From: CBDCWA01 sp046048295
GTDB lineage: Bacteria; Pseudomonadota; Alphaproteobacteria; Rhizobiales; Hyphomicrobiaceae
DNA: 37,582 nt
Direction: 5' to 3'
NCBI GenBank assembly: GCA_046048295.1
Contig: JBJOGJ010000007.1
Location: 1-37,582 of the forward strand
Positions within the stretch are counted from its first letter, which is position 1. Each line of letters begins with the position of its first letter. The translations under genes and the position numbers were made by a program. Below, one piece after another: positions 22,878 through 31,676 of the stretch. The notes under the pieces were generated by a model. The model was given only the letters and a program-made list of their open reading frames with translations. It was not told the DNA's origin and searched no databases.

Positions 22878-24797
22878 TTATTGCGTGAAGTCGAAAGAGA
22901 GGACTTTGATTTCGTAGAACCCGGCACCAAACGCCGCTTTTTCTACAAACCGGCTGTCGGTCAGGGGATTTACATTTGCGCCCGGCTCCTTGCGCTCGAA
23001 GTCCTCATAAAAAAAGGTGATGTCGGCGGGCGAAACTGCGACATAGCCTTTTCTGCCGCTCAGGCTTTGTTTTTTTAGCCACCATACTTCGGCTTGCCGA
23101 TTCCGTTTCACGAAACTGGGTATCTCGATTCCGCGGCTTTGCAGCCAGAGATAAAAACAGTCGCTGTTCATGGAATAATACGAAATCAGCAGCGCGTCTT
23201 CAGCTTGGACTTCACGGGCCAGCCATTCATCCAGTTGCGTGATAAAGGAAATGCGGTCACGGGAGACTTCGTAGTAGCTGGCCGCCTGTGCCATGCGCGG
23301 TTTCATGAGGAGGATCATGCCGGCGAGGATAAGAAATAGCAGGACTGGCCGCCAACGGGTGAGCCGTGGCCCGATCTTCGTCCATAGTTCACCCAGTGGA
23401 ACCATGGCTATAGCGCAAAGAGCGGGAAGCCATGGGATGATGTGATGTGGCCATAGCTTCATCCTCGGCGGGTGGGCCCAAAAGCATATTGCGACCAAGG
23501 CAAACAGTGGCCACCAGCTGGATCTGCGACGGACAATCGCCCAGATGACACCAATCCCTAGGAATATCTGAAGCCAGATTTCAGGAAGTGCTGCGTTGAA
23601 ATAATAGACGGTGACTTTCCACCACGCGGCTGGGAGTGAGAGTTTGGCCAATTCGGCATCGTCCCAAGACGAATAGAATGCGATGCTCTTCAGCTGGTGA
23701 TAACCTTCCCAGAGAAAGGCTGGGTGGCTGAGTAAGAACCCTACCGAAAATCCGACCAAGGCTGCGCAGGCGAGAGGGTGAAACGCGCGAGATACGGCAG
23801 GATTATTGGGTGCCAGCTTACGCAGGGCCAGTAATACTGCCGAACCCAGCGCGAGCAGGTACCACAGCTTCGTGATAGTACCGGTTGCCTTGAGCACGTC
23901 GGCCGGTGCCAACGCACCGACTGGTCTCAGGCCTTGCGCATCGCGCGCCGTCACCAGCATTGCATCTGAAAAGACCGAAGGTGAGGCGACCCCTGAGCGG
24001 ACCAGCGCGGTCCAAAACCCGCCCGCTATGAAGAAGGCCAGCAGGCAAACCCAGATCCTACCAACGAAGGGTTTCTCGCGAGACGGTTGCTGGGAATCAC
24101 CGCTGCTCAACCAGTGGACGAGCAATAGCGGTGGCCCGACTAGTGCGAAATGGAAGCGCGCAGCCATTGCCACGCCACACATCGCTCCGGCAATGAGGTA
24201 GGCGCGGCCGCGCTGAGGCGGCTCAGCCCGCTGTACGAGTAGCCACGCGCCAAAGCACATCACAAGGCCCAGTGACTCAGAGCGGACGAACTGGGAGTAT
24301 TGGATAAATATGGGAAGGGTTACAGTCGCGATGGCCGCAACCCCAGCGACTAGCAGGTTAGTGGCCCGCCTCACCGCAAAGAAAGAGACCAGCACCGCGA
24401 ATATGGAGAGTACTAGCGTCTCCATCCGCATGAGCGTGGCCATGCCTTGTATATTCGCTATGGCAAAGTCGTGCGGGTTGGCATGTGAGGTGAACCCCAG
24501 CAAATGCGTCACGGCCCATCCGAACCACATCAGCAGCGCGGTGAGCGACATCAGCGGTGTCCCGGGGATGTCGTAATAAGTTTGGTGAAAATCTCCGCCG
24601 AGAAACCGGATCACTTCGGAGAAATAAAAAATCTCATCCGTGTTGAACCACCAAGGGATATACAGTGCTGGCCAGATCTGCTTTGCCTGAAAGAGGGCCA
24701 CTACCGTGACAAGGATCAGGGCCACCCAGCGTTCAGTCGGACTGTCCCCGCATCCCACAGCGATGGCTTTGGGTTTAGATAGTGAGGGGGATTTCAT
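22878..24797 (-). CDS. GT-C fold membrane glycosyltransferase, first gene of the CDP-sugar cassette
   Basis: Predicted 639 residues from ATG 24797 (MKSPSLSKPKAIAVG); a TTG at 24863 would add 22 residues without hydrophobic or conserved character. A membrane helix is followed by the acidic loop WWFNTDEIFYFSEV (DE at 54-55), then DIPGTPLMSL and about ten helices. The last part is a soluble extracytoplasmic domain of about 130 residues (YYSMNSDCFYLWLQSRG, VSPADITFFYEDF). This is a typical GT39/GT83-like lipid-linked sugar transferase. It leads an operon of eight genes ending at 15657. Confidence 0.82.
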   Translation of the reverse strand: MKSPSLSKPKAIAVGCGDSPTERWVALILVTVVALFQAKQIWPALYIPWWFNTDEIFYFSEVIRFLGGDFHQTYYDIPGTPLMSLTALLMWFGWAVTHLLGFTSHANPHDFAIANIQGMATLMRMETLVLSIFAVLVSFFAVRRATNLLVAGVAAIATVTLPIFIQYSQFVRSESLGLVMCFGAWLLVQRAEPPQRGRAYLIAGAMCGVAMAARFHFALVGPPLLLVHWLSSGDSQQPSREKPFVGRIWVCLLAFFIAGGFWTALVRSGVASPSVFSDAMLVTARDAQGLRPVGALAPADVLKATGTITKLWYLLALGSAVLLALRKLAPNNPAVSRAFHPLACAALVGFSVGFLLSHPAFLWEGYHQLKSIAFYSSWDDAELAKLSLPAAWWKVTVYYFNAALPEIWLQIFLGIGVIWAIVRRRSSWWPLFALVAICFWAHPPRMKLWPHHIIPWLPALCAIAMVPLGELWTKIGPRLTRWRPVLLFLILAGMILLMKPRMAQAASYYEVSRDRISFITQLDEWLAREVQAEDALLISYYSMNSDCFYLWLQSRGIEIPSFVKRNRQAEVWWLKKQSLSGRKGYVAVSPADITFFYEDFERKEPGANVNPLTDSRFVEKAAFGAGFYEIKVLSFDFTQ

Positions 24798-25027
24798 GCG
24801 TGTGGGCGTGATGGTATCAGGGGCCAAGTCAGGAAAAAATTGCGGGTAACTTGTATTTCGCAATAATCGTGGTCAATAGTAAGCGTACCGCTGACTGCGA
24901 GTTATCGACACAATGCAACCAACAAGGTGGCAGTATGCTGTTCATACAGGATGGATTGGACGCGGCACCTAATGGTGTGACCTCTGGCCGGACTGTTTGC
25001 GTGGGCATGATTTGTTAAAATCTAGGG
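24798..25027. other. Intergenic region with possible promoter for the CDP-sugar operon
   Basis: The 230 bp contain no credible gene. They form one of the larger clean gaps between minus-strand genes and are more AT-rich than the flanks, as expected for a promoter. A weak candidate on the minus strand is TTGACC (24871-24876) with TACAAG (24850-24855), but the 15-bp spacer is short. No terminator hairpin for the upstream FAD gene was seen. Confidence 0.3.
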
Positions 25028-26362
25028 TTAGCCTCTCGGGGTTGGTGCCAGCTTCATGTCGCGTTCCAGCAACTGCGCGATTTGCCGGCCTTCCCTGACG
25101 GCGTAGTTGGTGCCTCTATCCTCAGGAAAGATCTGGGCAAAGTTGGCTAGGTAAAGGCCGCTAATGGGGGTTTGGTAGTCGGGCTTGCGTCCAGGGTAGC
25201 CTGGTTCGACGACGTGTTGCGCATCGCGCAGTTTGAAGAGGTGTTCCTCAACAATGGATGCACGGTCAAAGGCTGGATAGATGCCGTGCAGGTAGTCGTA
25301 CCACTTGGTTTTGATCTCGTCGGTGGACGCGTTGAAAAGATGACTATCCATCGATTGGTAGGATCCGATGTAATACACGTGCTTGCTATTGTAGCGTTCG
25401 CGGGGGATGAACCGTGTGTGATTGATGAAGACGAGGAAGGGCGCGTCTGCTTGGTTGACGTTGAGCCAGTATTGATCGCCGATATCCTGATCCGTCGCAA
25501 AGATCAGACAAATAGCGCCAAGATAGGGTATCGAGCGCAGCTGCGCCTGATAGGCAGTCAAGTTGGCCTGCTCTGGAAGGAGGCGGGCGAAGGCGCTGCA
25601 AGAGCCAGTGAAGATCACTGCATCATATCGTGTGACGCCCGCATCCGTGGTCAGGCCGACACCTCCTTCCGGTTGTTGGTCGAGCCGACTGATCGCACTA
25701 TTAAGGTGGACGTGGCCACCGGCCTGCTGGAATCGCTGCACGAGGGCGTTGGTGAACTGAGAAAAGCCCCCACGGATATAGCCGAGTTTCTCACCGGAGC
25801 CGGCCTGGCGTGAATTGGCTCTGATATGTATGCGGGCCCACAACCAGGCCATCGATACACGGTCGAACATCTGGGCGAATTTTCCTTTTAGGAGGGGTTC
25901 CCAGATGACTCGTGCTGCGTGTGGCCCGCAGGCCTTGCGCATCCAATCCAAGGCGGTGCGGTTGACGTAGGGCTGCCAGTCTTTGCGCAGCTTCAAGTAA
26001 AGCATGACAAAGCCGAGCCGGAGCCGGGCGTGAAACGGGATGGGTGAAAAGCGCAGCACGTCCGTCGGCGACATGAATGGGTAGGCTTTTCTGCCGTGGA
26101 GGATAGCCACCGAGCTGTCCCGCCATTCCATAAGCTCAGCCAAGCCCAGCTCCTCGATCATTCCGAGAATGTCAGTGTCTGACTGGAAAAGGTGATGGTA
26201 AGTTTTCTCAAGCGAATGACCCTGAATGGTGAAGTCACTGGCGAGGCCGCCCAGAGCTTCGCTCCGTTCGTAAAGATGGACTTCACAGCCTGGGCGCCGG
26301 GCAAGATCCCCAGCGGCGACCAAACCAGTGTACCCGCCTCCGATGATGGCGATTTTCTTCAT
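25028..26362 (-). CDS. FAD-dependent oxidoreductase (amine-oxidase/UDP-galactopyranose-mutase-like fold)
   Basis: Predicted 444 residues. KKIAIIGGGYTGLVAAGDLA (2-21) is the dinucleotide-binding start, with the acidic end of strand two (HLYERSE) and GGLASDF completing the FAD signature. GHSLEKTYHHLFQSD, a KFAQMFDRVSMAWLWAR segment and IRGGFSQFTNAL, plus a C-terminal PISGLYLANFAQIFPEDRGT, match the protoporphyrinogen-oxidase/UGM-like group often found in glycan clusters. Typical UGM active-site motifs are not clear, so the true substrate is unknown. It starts by ATGA overlap with gtrA-like gene upstream, so it probably acts on the lipid-linked or nucleotide sugar handled by that pair. Confidence 0.8.
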   Translation of the reverse strand: MKKIAIIGGGYTGLVAAGDLARRPGCEVHLYERSEALGGLASDFTIQGHSLEKTYHHLFQSDTDILGMIEELGLAELMEWRDSSVAILHGRKAYPFMSPTDVLRFSPIPFHARLRLGFVMLYLKLRKDWQPYVNRTALDWMRKACGPHAARVIWEPLLKGKFAQMFDRVSMAWLWARIHIRANSRQAGSGEKLGYIRGGFSQFTNALVQRFQQAGGHVHLNSAISRLDQQPEGGVGLTTDAGVTRYDAVIFTGSCSAFARLLPEQANLTAYQAQLRSIPYLGAICLIFATDQDIGDQYWLNVNQADAPFLVFINHTRFIPRERYNSKHVYYIGSYQSMDSHLFNASTDEIKTKWYDYLHGIYPAFDRASIVEEHLFKLRDAQHVVEPGYPGRKPDYQTPISGLYLANFAQIFPEDRGTNYAVREGRQIAQLLERDMKLAPTPRG

Positions 26363-26790
26363 GAGAGTGGAGCGGTACCGAGGTTGGTGCGTTGACGGAA
26401 GGTGAGCCAGCGATTGAGGTTGTATTGGAGTAGCACGACAACCACCAGCGTGCCGCCCTTGACTGGGAGTGATGGCATGTGCAGCCAGCCCACGAAAACG
26501 GCGAGCAGGAGGGCTGTAGCGGCTAGCCCGGTAAGTCCCACCGCATAGAACGAAAAGAACCGGACCCAGAGACGGTCTTGCACCTTAAAGTTAAACCTGA
26601 CGTTCAGGAAAAAGTTCGTCAGAATGCCTAGGGAGGTGCTGATTGCGTTAGCCACTTGGTAGTGCCAGCCGACCGACTCGGTGAAAATCCCAAATGAGAC
26701 CAAGTCGATCGATACGCCGATCAATCCGATGAGCGCGTAGATGATGAACTGCCTGCGTTTGCGAAACTGTGTCAGGAGCGCCGTGATCAT
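26359..26790 (-). CDS. GtrA-family membrane protein
   Basis: Predicted 143 residues from ATG 26790, chosen because it overlaps the GT2 stop as ATGA; a longer frame to 26886 lies inside the GT2 gene. Four membrane helices are clear: FIIYALIGLIGVSIDLVSFG, YQVANAISTSLGILTNFFLN, FYAVGLTGLAATALLLAVF and GGTLVVVVLLQYNLNRWLTF. FFLNVRFNFKV and NRWLTF are GtrA/DPMS-associated family signatures. GtrA proteins are believed to flip or help flip polyprenyl-phosphate-linked sugars made by a GtrB-type enzyme, which is the gene just upstream. Confidence 0.88.
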   Translation of the reverse strand: MITALLTQFRKRRQFIIYALIGLIGVSIDLVSFGIFTESVGWHYQVANAISTSLGILTNFFLNVRFNFKVQDRLWVRFFSFYAVGLTGLAATALLLAVFVGWLHMPSLPVKGGTLVVVVLLQYNLNRWLTFRQRTNLGTAPLS

Positions 26791-27821
26791 GACTCCCGCC
26801 CTAGGCGATCGTTTGAGGCAGGACCTTGCGGGATGAGCTGCAGTGGCAGACCTGCGGCTTCTCGAATAATCCACGGCGGCCGGCATTTGACCTCATCGTA
26901 GATGCGTCCGAGGTATTCGCCGAGTATCCCCAGGCAGATCAACTGCACGCCGCCGAGGAAGAGAATCGAGAGGACGATTGTCGCAAAGCCTGGCCCAGGC
27001 CGAAGGCCATAGGAGGCGAAGAAGTCTGCGAAGATTTTCTGGAGGAGCGTGAAGATCGTTCCGACGAGTGAGAGTCCGGAAACCAACAGGCCAAGGTGAG
27101 AAGCCAGAGAGAGCGGCACTGCGGAGAACGAGAAGATGCCATCCATGGCGAGTTTTAGGGACTTGCGGAAAGTGTATTGTGGCACCCCAGCGGCCCGAGC
27201 ATGACGTTCGAACTCAATTCCAATTTGTCGAAACCCGCACCACGCCCGAAGTCCCCGCAGGTATTTGTTTCTCTCAGGCAGGGCGTTCATAATATCGACC
27301 ACTTTTCGGTCCATCAGGCAGAAGTCACCGGAATCTGGAGGAATGTTGAATGTGACCATGGAGGCAATCAGCCGGTAGAAGCCCCAGGCCAGTAATTTTT
27401 TCAGCGGCTTGTCCTGCCGTGAGGTGCGTACACCGTAGACGACTTGAAATCCTTCACGCCACTTGTCTAGGAATCTATAGAGCTGCTCCGGAGGATCTTG
27501 CAGGTCGGCGTCAATGACCATCACCACATCGCCCAATGCATGATAGAGACCGGCGGATACAGCCGCTTGGTGACCGAAGTTGCGTGCAAAGCGGAGGCCC
27601 TTCCAGGCTTTGTCCACCTGCTGCTGTTTTTTCAAAATGTCCCATGTCAGGTCGCGTGAACCATCATCAATACAGATGACCTCCAACGCCATGTCCCACG
27701 ATTCAGCCGCGTTCGTAAGACGACGGAACAGTTGGGGGAGAACCTCTTGTTCGTTATAACAAGGAACGATGACGGAGACCAATGTCTGCTTTGAAACCGG
27801 CTCGGGCGTAGTCGGAGGCAT
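26787..27821 (-). CDS. GtrB/DPM1-type polyprenyl-phosphate glycosyltransferase (GT2)
   Basis: Predicted 344 residues from ATG 27821 (MPPTTPEPVSK); a longer frame to 28043 runs into the upstream methyltransferase and is not credible. LVSVIVPCYNEQEVLPQL, ICIDDGSRDLTWD, FARNFGHQAAVSAGL, MVIDADLQDPPEQL (DADLQ at 104-108) and YGVRTSRQDKPLKK are standard. SGDFCLMDRKVV, RGLRAWCGFRQ and two C-terminal membrane helices ending GEYLGRIYDEVKCRPPWII place it with GtrB-like proteins. It should make a polyprenyl-phosphate sugar in the inner membrane, flipped by the GtrA protein and used by a GT-C enzyme. It is the intact relative of the broken gene at 14740-15402. Confidence 0.9.
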   Translation of the reverse strand: MPPTTPEPVSKQTLVSVIVPCYNEQEVLPQLFRRLTNAAESWDMALEVICIDDGSRDLTWDILKKQQQVDKAWKGLRFARNFGHQAAVSAGLYHALGDVVMVIDADLQDPPEQLYRFLDKWREGFQVVYGVRTSRQDKPLKKLLAWGFYRLIASMVTFNIPPDSGDFCLMDRKVVDIMNALPERNKYLRGLRAWCGFRQIGIEFERHARAAGVPQYTFRKSLKLAMDGIFSFSAVPLSLASHLGLLVSGLSLVGTIFTLLQKIFADFFASYGLRPGPGFATIVLSILFLGGVQLICLGILGEYLGRIYDEVKCRPPWIIREAAGLPLQLIPQGPASNDRLGRES

Positions 27822-27894
27822 GGGAGTGTGAGTGGGTGCAGATGGACGAATATGCGGGCCGGTTGCAGGGCCTGTCCCACGGCTTGTACATTGA

Positions 27895-28659
27895 TCAAAA
27901 ACTCTCCCGCAGACAGGGCGCCGTCCAATAAATGTTGGCAGAAAAGACGCGACCAAAGTCCTCGTAGGCGTCTTTGGTAATCGGCCACCAGTTGGCCTCG
28001 TAGGCCTGCCGCGACATCGCATATAGATCGGCGTTCTGCTCAAGCTCGGTCACCGTCACCGCCTGCGTGCGCACGGGGGCATATGCATTGAGATGGGGGA
28101 TGAGCCCGTTGATCCACGATTTGCCGCCGGGCCGCAGGATGGCGTCGAAACAATGGAAAGACGGACAGCCGGGTTTCAGCGCGCGATTGATGTCTTTCAG
28201 CACGTTGACCCGTGTAGTCTCATCTTCCGGGGTGTGCTCGAGTGCGGAAATCGAGAAGATAAAATCAAAATAAGCGTTGGGCAGCTCGGGTTTGAAGGAG
28301 CCGACATAGTCGTAGACAATCCGGTAATGCGGCGAGGTGAACTGCACCGGGCCGTTGCCCAAGCCCTCGCACTTGTCGGCGTTCCAGCACTCGTATTCCT
28401 GGGAAAAAAACTTCAGGATCCGGCTGTCGCCCCCGCCTACCTCAAGAATGCGCGACCCAGGCGCAATGTTGTTTCGGATGAAGCAGTAAACCAGGTAGTC
28501 CTGATACACCTTGAGGTCGCAGATGGCGGGGTCGGGGTCGCCAACGTTGTAGGACTTGAAAGGGAGCCCCTTGAATAACTCGAAATGGGTAAGCTTGGAG
28601 TAAGAGAACTCCTGTATGTTTTTAGGTGAGGGCCAGCGGTCTGAAACGTAGGGCTGCAT
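27895..28659 (-). CDS. Class I SAM-dependent methyltransferase
   Basis: Predicted 254 residues. SAM motif I is ILEVGGGDS (71-79), then CWNADKCEGLG, and FDFIFSISALEHTPEDE corresponds to motif II/post-II, followed by INRALKPGCPSFHCFD. The N-terminal region (YSKLTHFELFKGLPF) is not typical of any well-known subfamily that I can name. It follows the GNT-I-like gene by six bases and precedes the GtrB-like gene by 73 bp. A sugar O-methyltransferase role is likely from context; the target position is unknown. Confidence 0.8.
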   Translation of the reverse strand: MQPYVSDRWPSPKNIQEFSYSKLTHFELFKGLPFKSYNVGDPDPAICDLKVYQDYLVYCFIRNNIAPGSRILEVGGGDSRILKFFSQEYECWNADKCEGLGNGPVQFTSPHYRIVYDYVGSFKPELPNAYFDFIFSISALEHTPEDETTRVNVLKDINRALKPGCPSFHCFDAILRPGGKSWINGLIPHLNAYAPVRTQAVTVTELEQNADLYAMSRQAYEANWWPITKDAYEDFGRVFSANIYWTAPCLRESF

Positions 28660-28665
28660 GGGAGA

Positions 28666-29703
28666 TTAAACGGCGGATGATGGCTGCGCTTCTGCGAGCG
28701 CTCGGCCAGCGGCGACGAGTTGTCGACGACGATCTACTACTTCGCGTTCCAGTTGCCGGATGTAGCGGTCCTTGCGGTGGAGTTCTGCACGAGCCTCGCC
28801 GAGCTTCTGGGCGGGGTCGAGAATCTGCTCCAGCCACCATGTCTGATCCATCGAATCGAGGAAGCGCAGGTAAAAAATGAGGTTATCGATGGCGGGATCC
28901 GGGATGGGGTCGATTTTCTCTGGACCGACGGCCAAAGGGAAAGTTGGGAGATTGCCCATCCGGCTGGCGAAATTGGTGTGCGTTGCCGCAGGGCCGTAGC
29001 CAAGGTTGGAGACGAGATTACGGGCCGGCATTAGGTGGCAGGCTCCGCCATGCCATGCGGAAAAAAACGCCTGAAAATCCCAAGTGTCGATCGTGCCGGC
29101 AAATAGCGCCTTCAAGACTTCGCGCCAATATGCCGCCTCGACCCAGTGGGGGTGAACCCGCTTGAGCAAATCGTTCCAGCCTGCCTCATCCCGCTGCCGT
29201 AGGGCAAAGTCGTATCCCGTCCACGCGCGCCGCCAACTTGCCCAGCCCCACATCTGGAAGTATTTGGAGGCGTAATGCGTCGTTCCATGTTCGAGCACCG
29301 GCGGAAGAAAATTGGTGCCGGCTACAGACGCCGCGCGGGCATCATCGCGGTAGCGCTCGAGCATCGTCTCGCAGAACGGGAAAAAATCCTGATTGGGAAG
29401 GCAGTCGTCTTCCAAAATGATGCCCTCCTCCACGTGCTCAAAAAACCAAGAGATTGCTCCACTCACTGCAGGGCCGCAGCCCAAATTGGTCTCTCGAAGT
29501 AGCGTGGAAACATCGCAGGGCCAGTCTACAGCCAGAGCGACTGCGCGGGTGCGCGCGACGAGTTCCTGCTCTCCGATCCGGTCTGCACGTGGACCGTCAG
29601 AAGCGATGAAAAGACGCTTCGGGCGCTGGGCACGGATCGCCGCAAAAACTTTTGCGGTCTCCTCGGGCCGGTTGAAAATTAGGAACAATACGGGCGTCTC
29701 CAC
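28666..29703 (-). CDS. GT-A fold glycosyltransferase (GNT-I-like) with C-terminal coiled coil
   Basis: Predicted 345 residues from a GTG at 29703 (METPVLFLIFNRPEET). FIASDGPRAD, NLGCGPAVSGAISWFFEH and GIILEDDCLPNQDFF (EDDC at 98-101) are the pattern of nucleotide-diphospho-sugar transferases related to N-acetylglucosaminyltransferase I and common in bacterial glycan loci. QMWGWASWRRAW and CHLMPARNLVSNLGYG follow and are conserved in the group. The last 70 residues form a charged coiled coil (RYIRQLEREVVDRRRQ). The donor is unknown. No good ribosome site is seen at the GTG. Confidence 0.82.
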   Translation of the reverse strand: METPVLFLIFNRPEETAKVFAAIRAQRPKRLFIASDGPRADRIGEQELVARTRAVALAVDWPCDVSTLLRETNLGCGPAVSGAISWFFEHVEEGIILEDDCLPNQDFFPFCETMLERYRDDARAASVAGTNFLPPVLEHGTTHYASKYFQMWGWASWRRAWTGYDFALRQRDEAGWNDLLKRVHPHWVEAAYWREVLKALFAGTIDTWDFQAFFSAWHGGACHLMPARNLVSNLGYGPAATHTNFASRMGNLPTFPLAVGPEKIDPIPDPAIDNLIFYLRFLDSMDQTWWLEQILDPAQKLGEARAELHRKDRYIRQLEREVVDRRRQLVAAGRALAEAQPSSAV

Positions 29704-29757
29704 CAGGAAGTATTCTTAAAGCCGATTTCCTTGCTAGCAAGCAAAGACCGACTGATT

Positions 29758-31668
29758 TCAGGAACCAACTTTGTGCCATCCTACACCAAGGACGAGCGGC
29801 TTGCCCAACTCAGCGTAGGCACGCTGCACCGCAGCTTTCCAAGTGCGATCGTAGGCGCACTCGCTCATCACAAAAAGATCCTCCGTCTCAAGGAGTTCAT
29901 CGAGATCTGGCCAGCCGTCTGGCCCGCAAAAGCGCGTTTGAAGATAGGCATGCGCCGGGCCCACCCAGAAGTAGGTATTGTGCAATACCGCGGCGAACCC
30001 GTGAAAATTCCAACCATCGGGCAGCGTGCAAGCTTCGAGGTAAAGCGCGAGCCCTTCCAGGGCGTGCGGATCAGCCCCAAGTTGACCGCACCAGCCAGTG
30101 CTGACTATGGCGTTGAATTGGGGGAATTGTGGCGGGTGAGCCGCGCCGTCATTTAGCGCAATAAGCAGTGATGGGTCGCCAGCGTAACCGGCTTGTTGCC
30201 AAGTGACGACGTCGGCGAACCTCCAACCGTTCACTCCTTCTGGAGCGGAAAGATCAGCTGGCACATAGTTACCGATAAAGAGGAAGTTATCTCCCGGCTT
30301 CAATGTGGCTCGGAGCACGTAGGAGGCCACGGCAGCACTCACGGCGGTGATGTCTGCCTCCTCTGGGTTAGCTAGATTTGGGGCGGCTTGCCTTAAGGTG
30401 CTGAAGTGCGATCGACGCAGGATTGCAAGAGACGGGAGATCGCTGGAACTGAGCGCCTGGTCGGCCGCTGGGAGGCGCCGATTGGGGGACGGGACGGCGG
30501 GGGAACCAGTAATAATTTCCTCTGCTTCCCGCAAATAATCATGGGGAAACAAATTCTCGAATGGGGCTGGTTCCGGAGCGCGGCGCGCGAGCGCGCGCCA
30601 CAGCCACTCTCCTCCATCGCGCAAACTGAGGTTCGGGGCGCAACTCCGCACGTTTCGGCGGAATTCACGGTGACGCTCGGGCGCGGTTAGCAATCGGACC
30701 TTATCGCGCACGACTGCAGCATCGAATCCCGCGCAAGCTCCTGTCCCATTTCGAGTGACAAATCGGCCGGCGGCGCCCTGCGCTGAACCAAGAACGAGAA
30801 TCGGGACATCGGTTCGGGAATGGCAGAAAAACAGACGCGACGGCAAACTGAGGCGGGCGAACGATGGGTTCTCGTCCTCGGCATCCAACGAGCCGGAAGG
30901 AAGCACGATGAAGGGGTAGGAGGCCAAGGTCACCACGAGTACATCCTCGGGAAGATGACCCATGACGTGTAGTCCATCTGCTTCCCACTCCGCTGCCGTT
31001 CCTTCCAGCCAGCTAGCCTCGGGTCCCTTGCCATACCAGTCGATTTCAAGGTCGGCAGCGGGTAATAGGCGGCGCAGCTGGCGAAGTTGAGCGGCCGACC
31101 AAACGTTGCCGATCATGGCAGCCCGCAGGGGTTCGCTCGGCTCGGGGTGCCAATAACATGGGACGAGCGACGCGGGCTCCACGACTGGCGGCAAAACATG
31201 GAAAGCCAGTCCGTATTTCCGCTCGTATGCCAGTGCCAGCTCCGCGGAAATGCCGAACCGCAAGTCCGAAGCGGCCAGCAAGGCACCCACCCGGTGGTCC
31301 GGAACCTTCCGGGCGAACACATTTTGATCGTCCATCAGGTAGGTGCAAAGCGGTGCCCCTGTCATTTCCTTAGCCAGGACGGCGTGCACGAACTCCTCGC
31401 GATAATACGGCACGCATAGTATGCGCCGGATCTGATAGAGCGACAGAATGCGTGCGAGGTGCTCGCGCGTCTCCTTGATCGTAAGGAAGCGAGAGCAGAG
31501 ATCATGATGTTCCGCTCCAAACGGCTCCTCGCCACGGTAAAGCGATGTGGTGCGAACGCAGACGAATTCGGACGAATCGGGGAAAAAACGGCGAAGCAGA
31601 ATTCCAACGCCATGGTGGTCGTTGATTTCTGTCGCGGTGATGAGGAGATCGCGGACGGGGAGTGACAT
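29758..31668 (-). CDS. Large GT-B-like protein fused to a methyltransferase-like C-terminal domain
   Basis: Predicted 636 residues. Residues 1-390 look like a GT-B glycosyltransferase: VGILLRRFFPDSSEF, CVPYYREEFVHAVLAKEM, APLCTYLMDDQNVF, FGISAELALAYERKYG and a C-terminal half with RAAMIGNVWSAAQLRQL and MGHLPEDVLVVTLASYPFIV. Residues about 400-636 resemble a SAM methyltransferase-type Rossmann domain (NFLFIGNYVP, DPSLLIALND, FNAIVSTGWCGQLG, FFW-like aromatic patch near FWVGPAHAYL). The glycine-rich SAM loop is altered, so this half may be inactive or bind something else. It starts eight bases after the coiled-coil GT2 gene with AAGAG as a ribosome site. Function beyond a glycan role cannot be fixed. 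Confidence 0.65.
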   Translation of the reverse strand: MSLPVRDLLITATEINDHHGVGILLRRFFPDSSEFVCVRTTSLYRGEEPFGAEHHDLCSRFLTIKETREHLARILSLYQIRRILCVPYYREEFVHAVLAKEMTGAPLCTYLMDDQNVFARKVPDHRVGALLAASDLRFGISAELALAYERKYGLAFHVLPPVVEPASLVPCYWHPEPSEPLRAAMIGNVWSAAQLRQLRRLLPAADLEIDWYGKGPEASWLEGTAAEWEADGLHVMGHLPEDVLVVTLASYPFIVLPSGSLDAEDENPSFARLSLPSRLFFCHSRTDVPILVLGSAQGAAGRFVTRNGTGACAGFDAAVVRDKVRLLTAPERHREFRRNVRSCAPNLSLRDGGEWLWRALARRAPEPAPFENLFPHDYLREAEEIITGSPAVPSPNRRLPAADQALSSSDLPSLAILRRSHFSTLRQAAPNLANPEEADITAVSAAVASYVLRATLKPGDNFLFIGNYVPADLSAPEGVNGWRFADVVTWQQAGYAGDPSLLIALNDGAAHPPQFPQFNAIVSTGWCGQLGADPHALEGLALYLEACTLPDGWNFHGFAAVLHNTYFWVGPAHAYLQTRFCGPDGWPDLDELLETEDLFVMSECAYDRTWKAAVQRAYAELGKPLVLGVGWHKVGS

Positions 31669-31676
31669 GGTGGCTC

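Noticed and set aside
25028..26362. UDP-galactopyranose mutase (glf)
   Set aside because: Only the general FAD fold is shared; the typical Glf motifs are not seen, so the symbol was not used.
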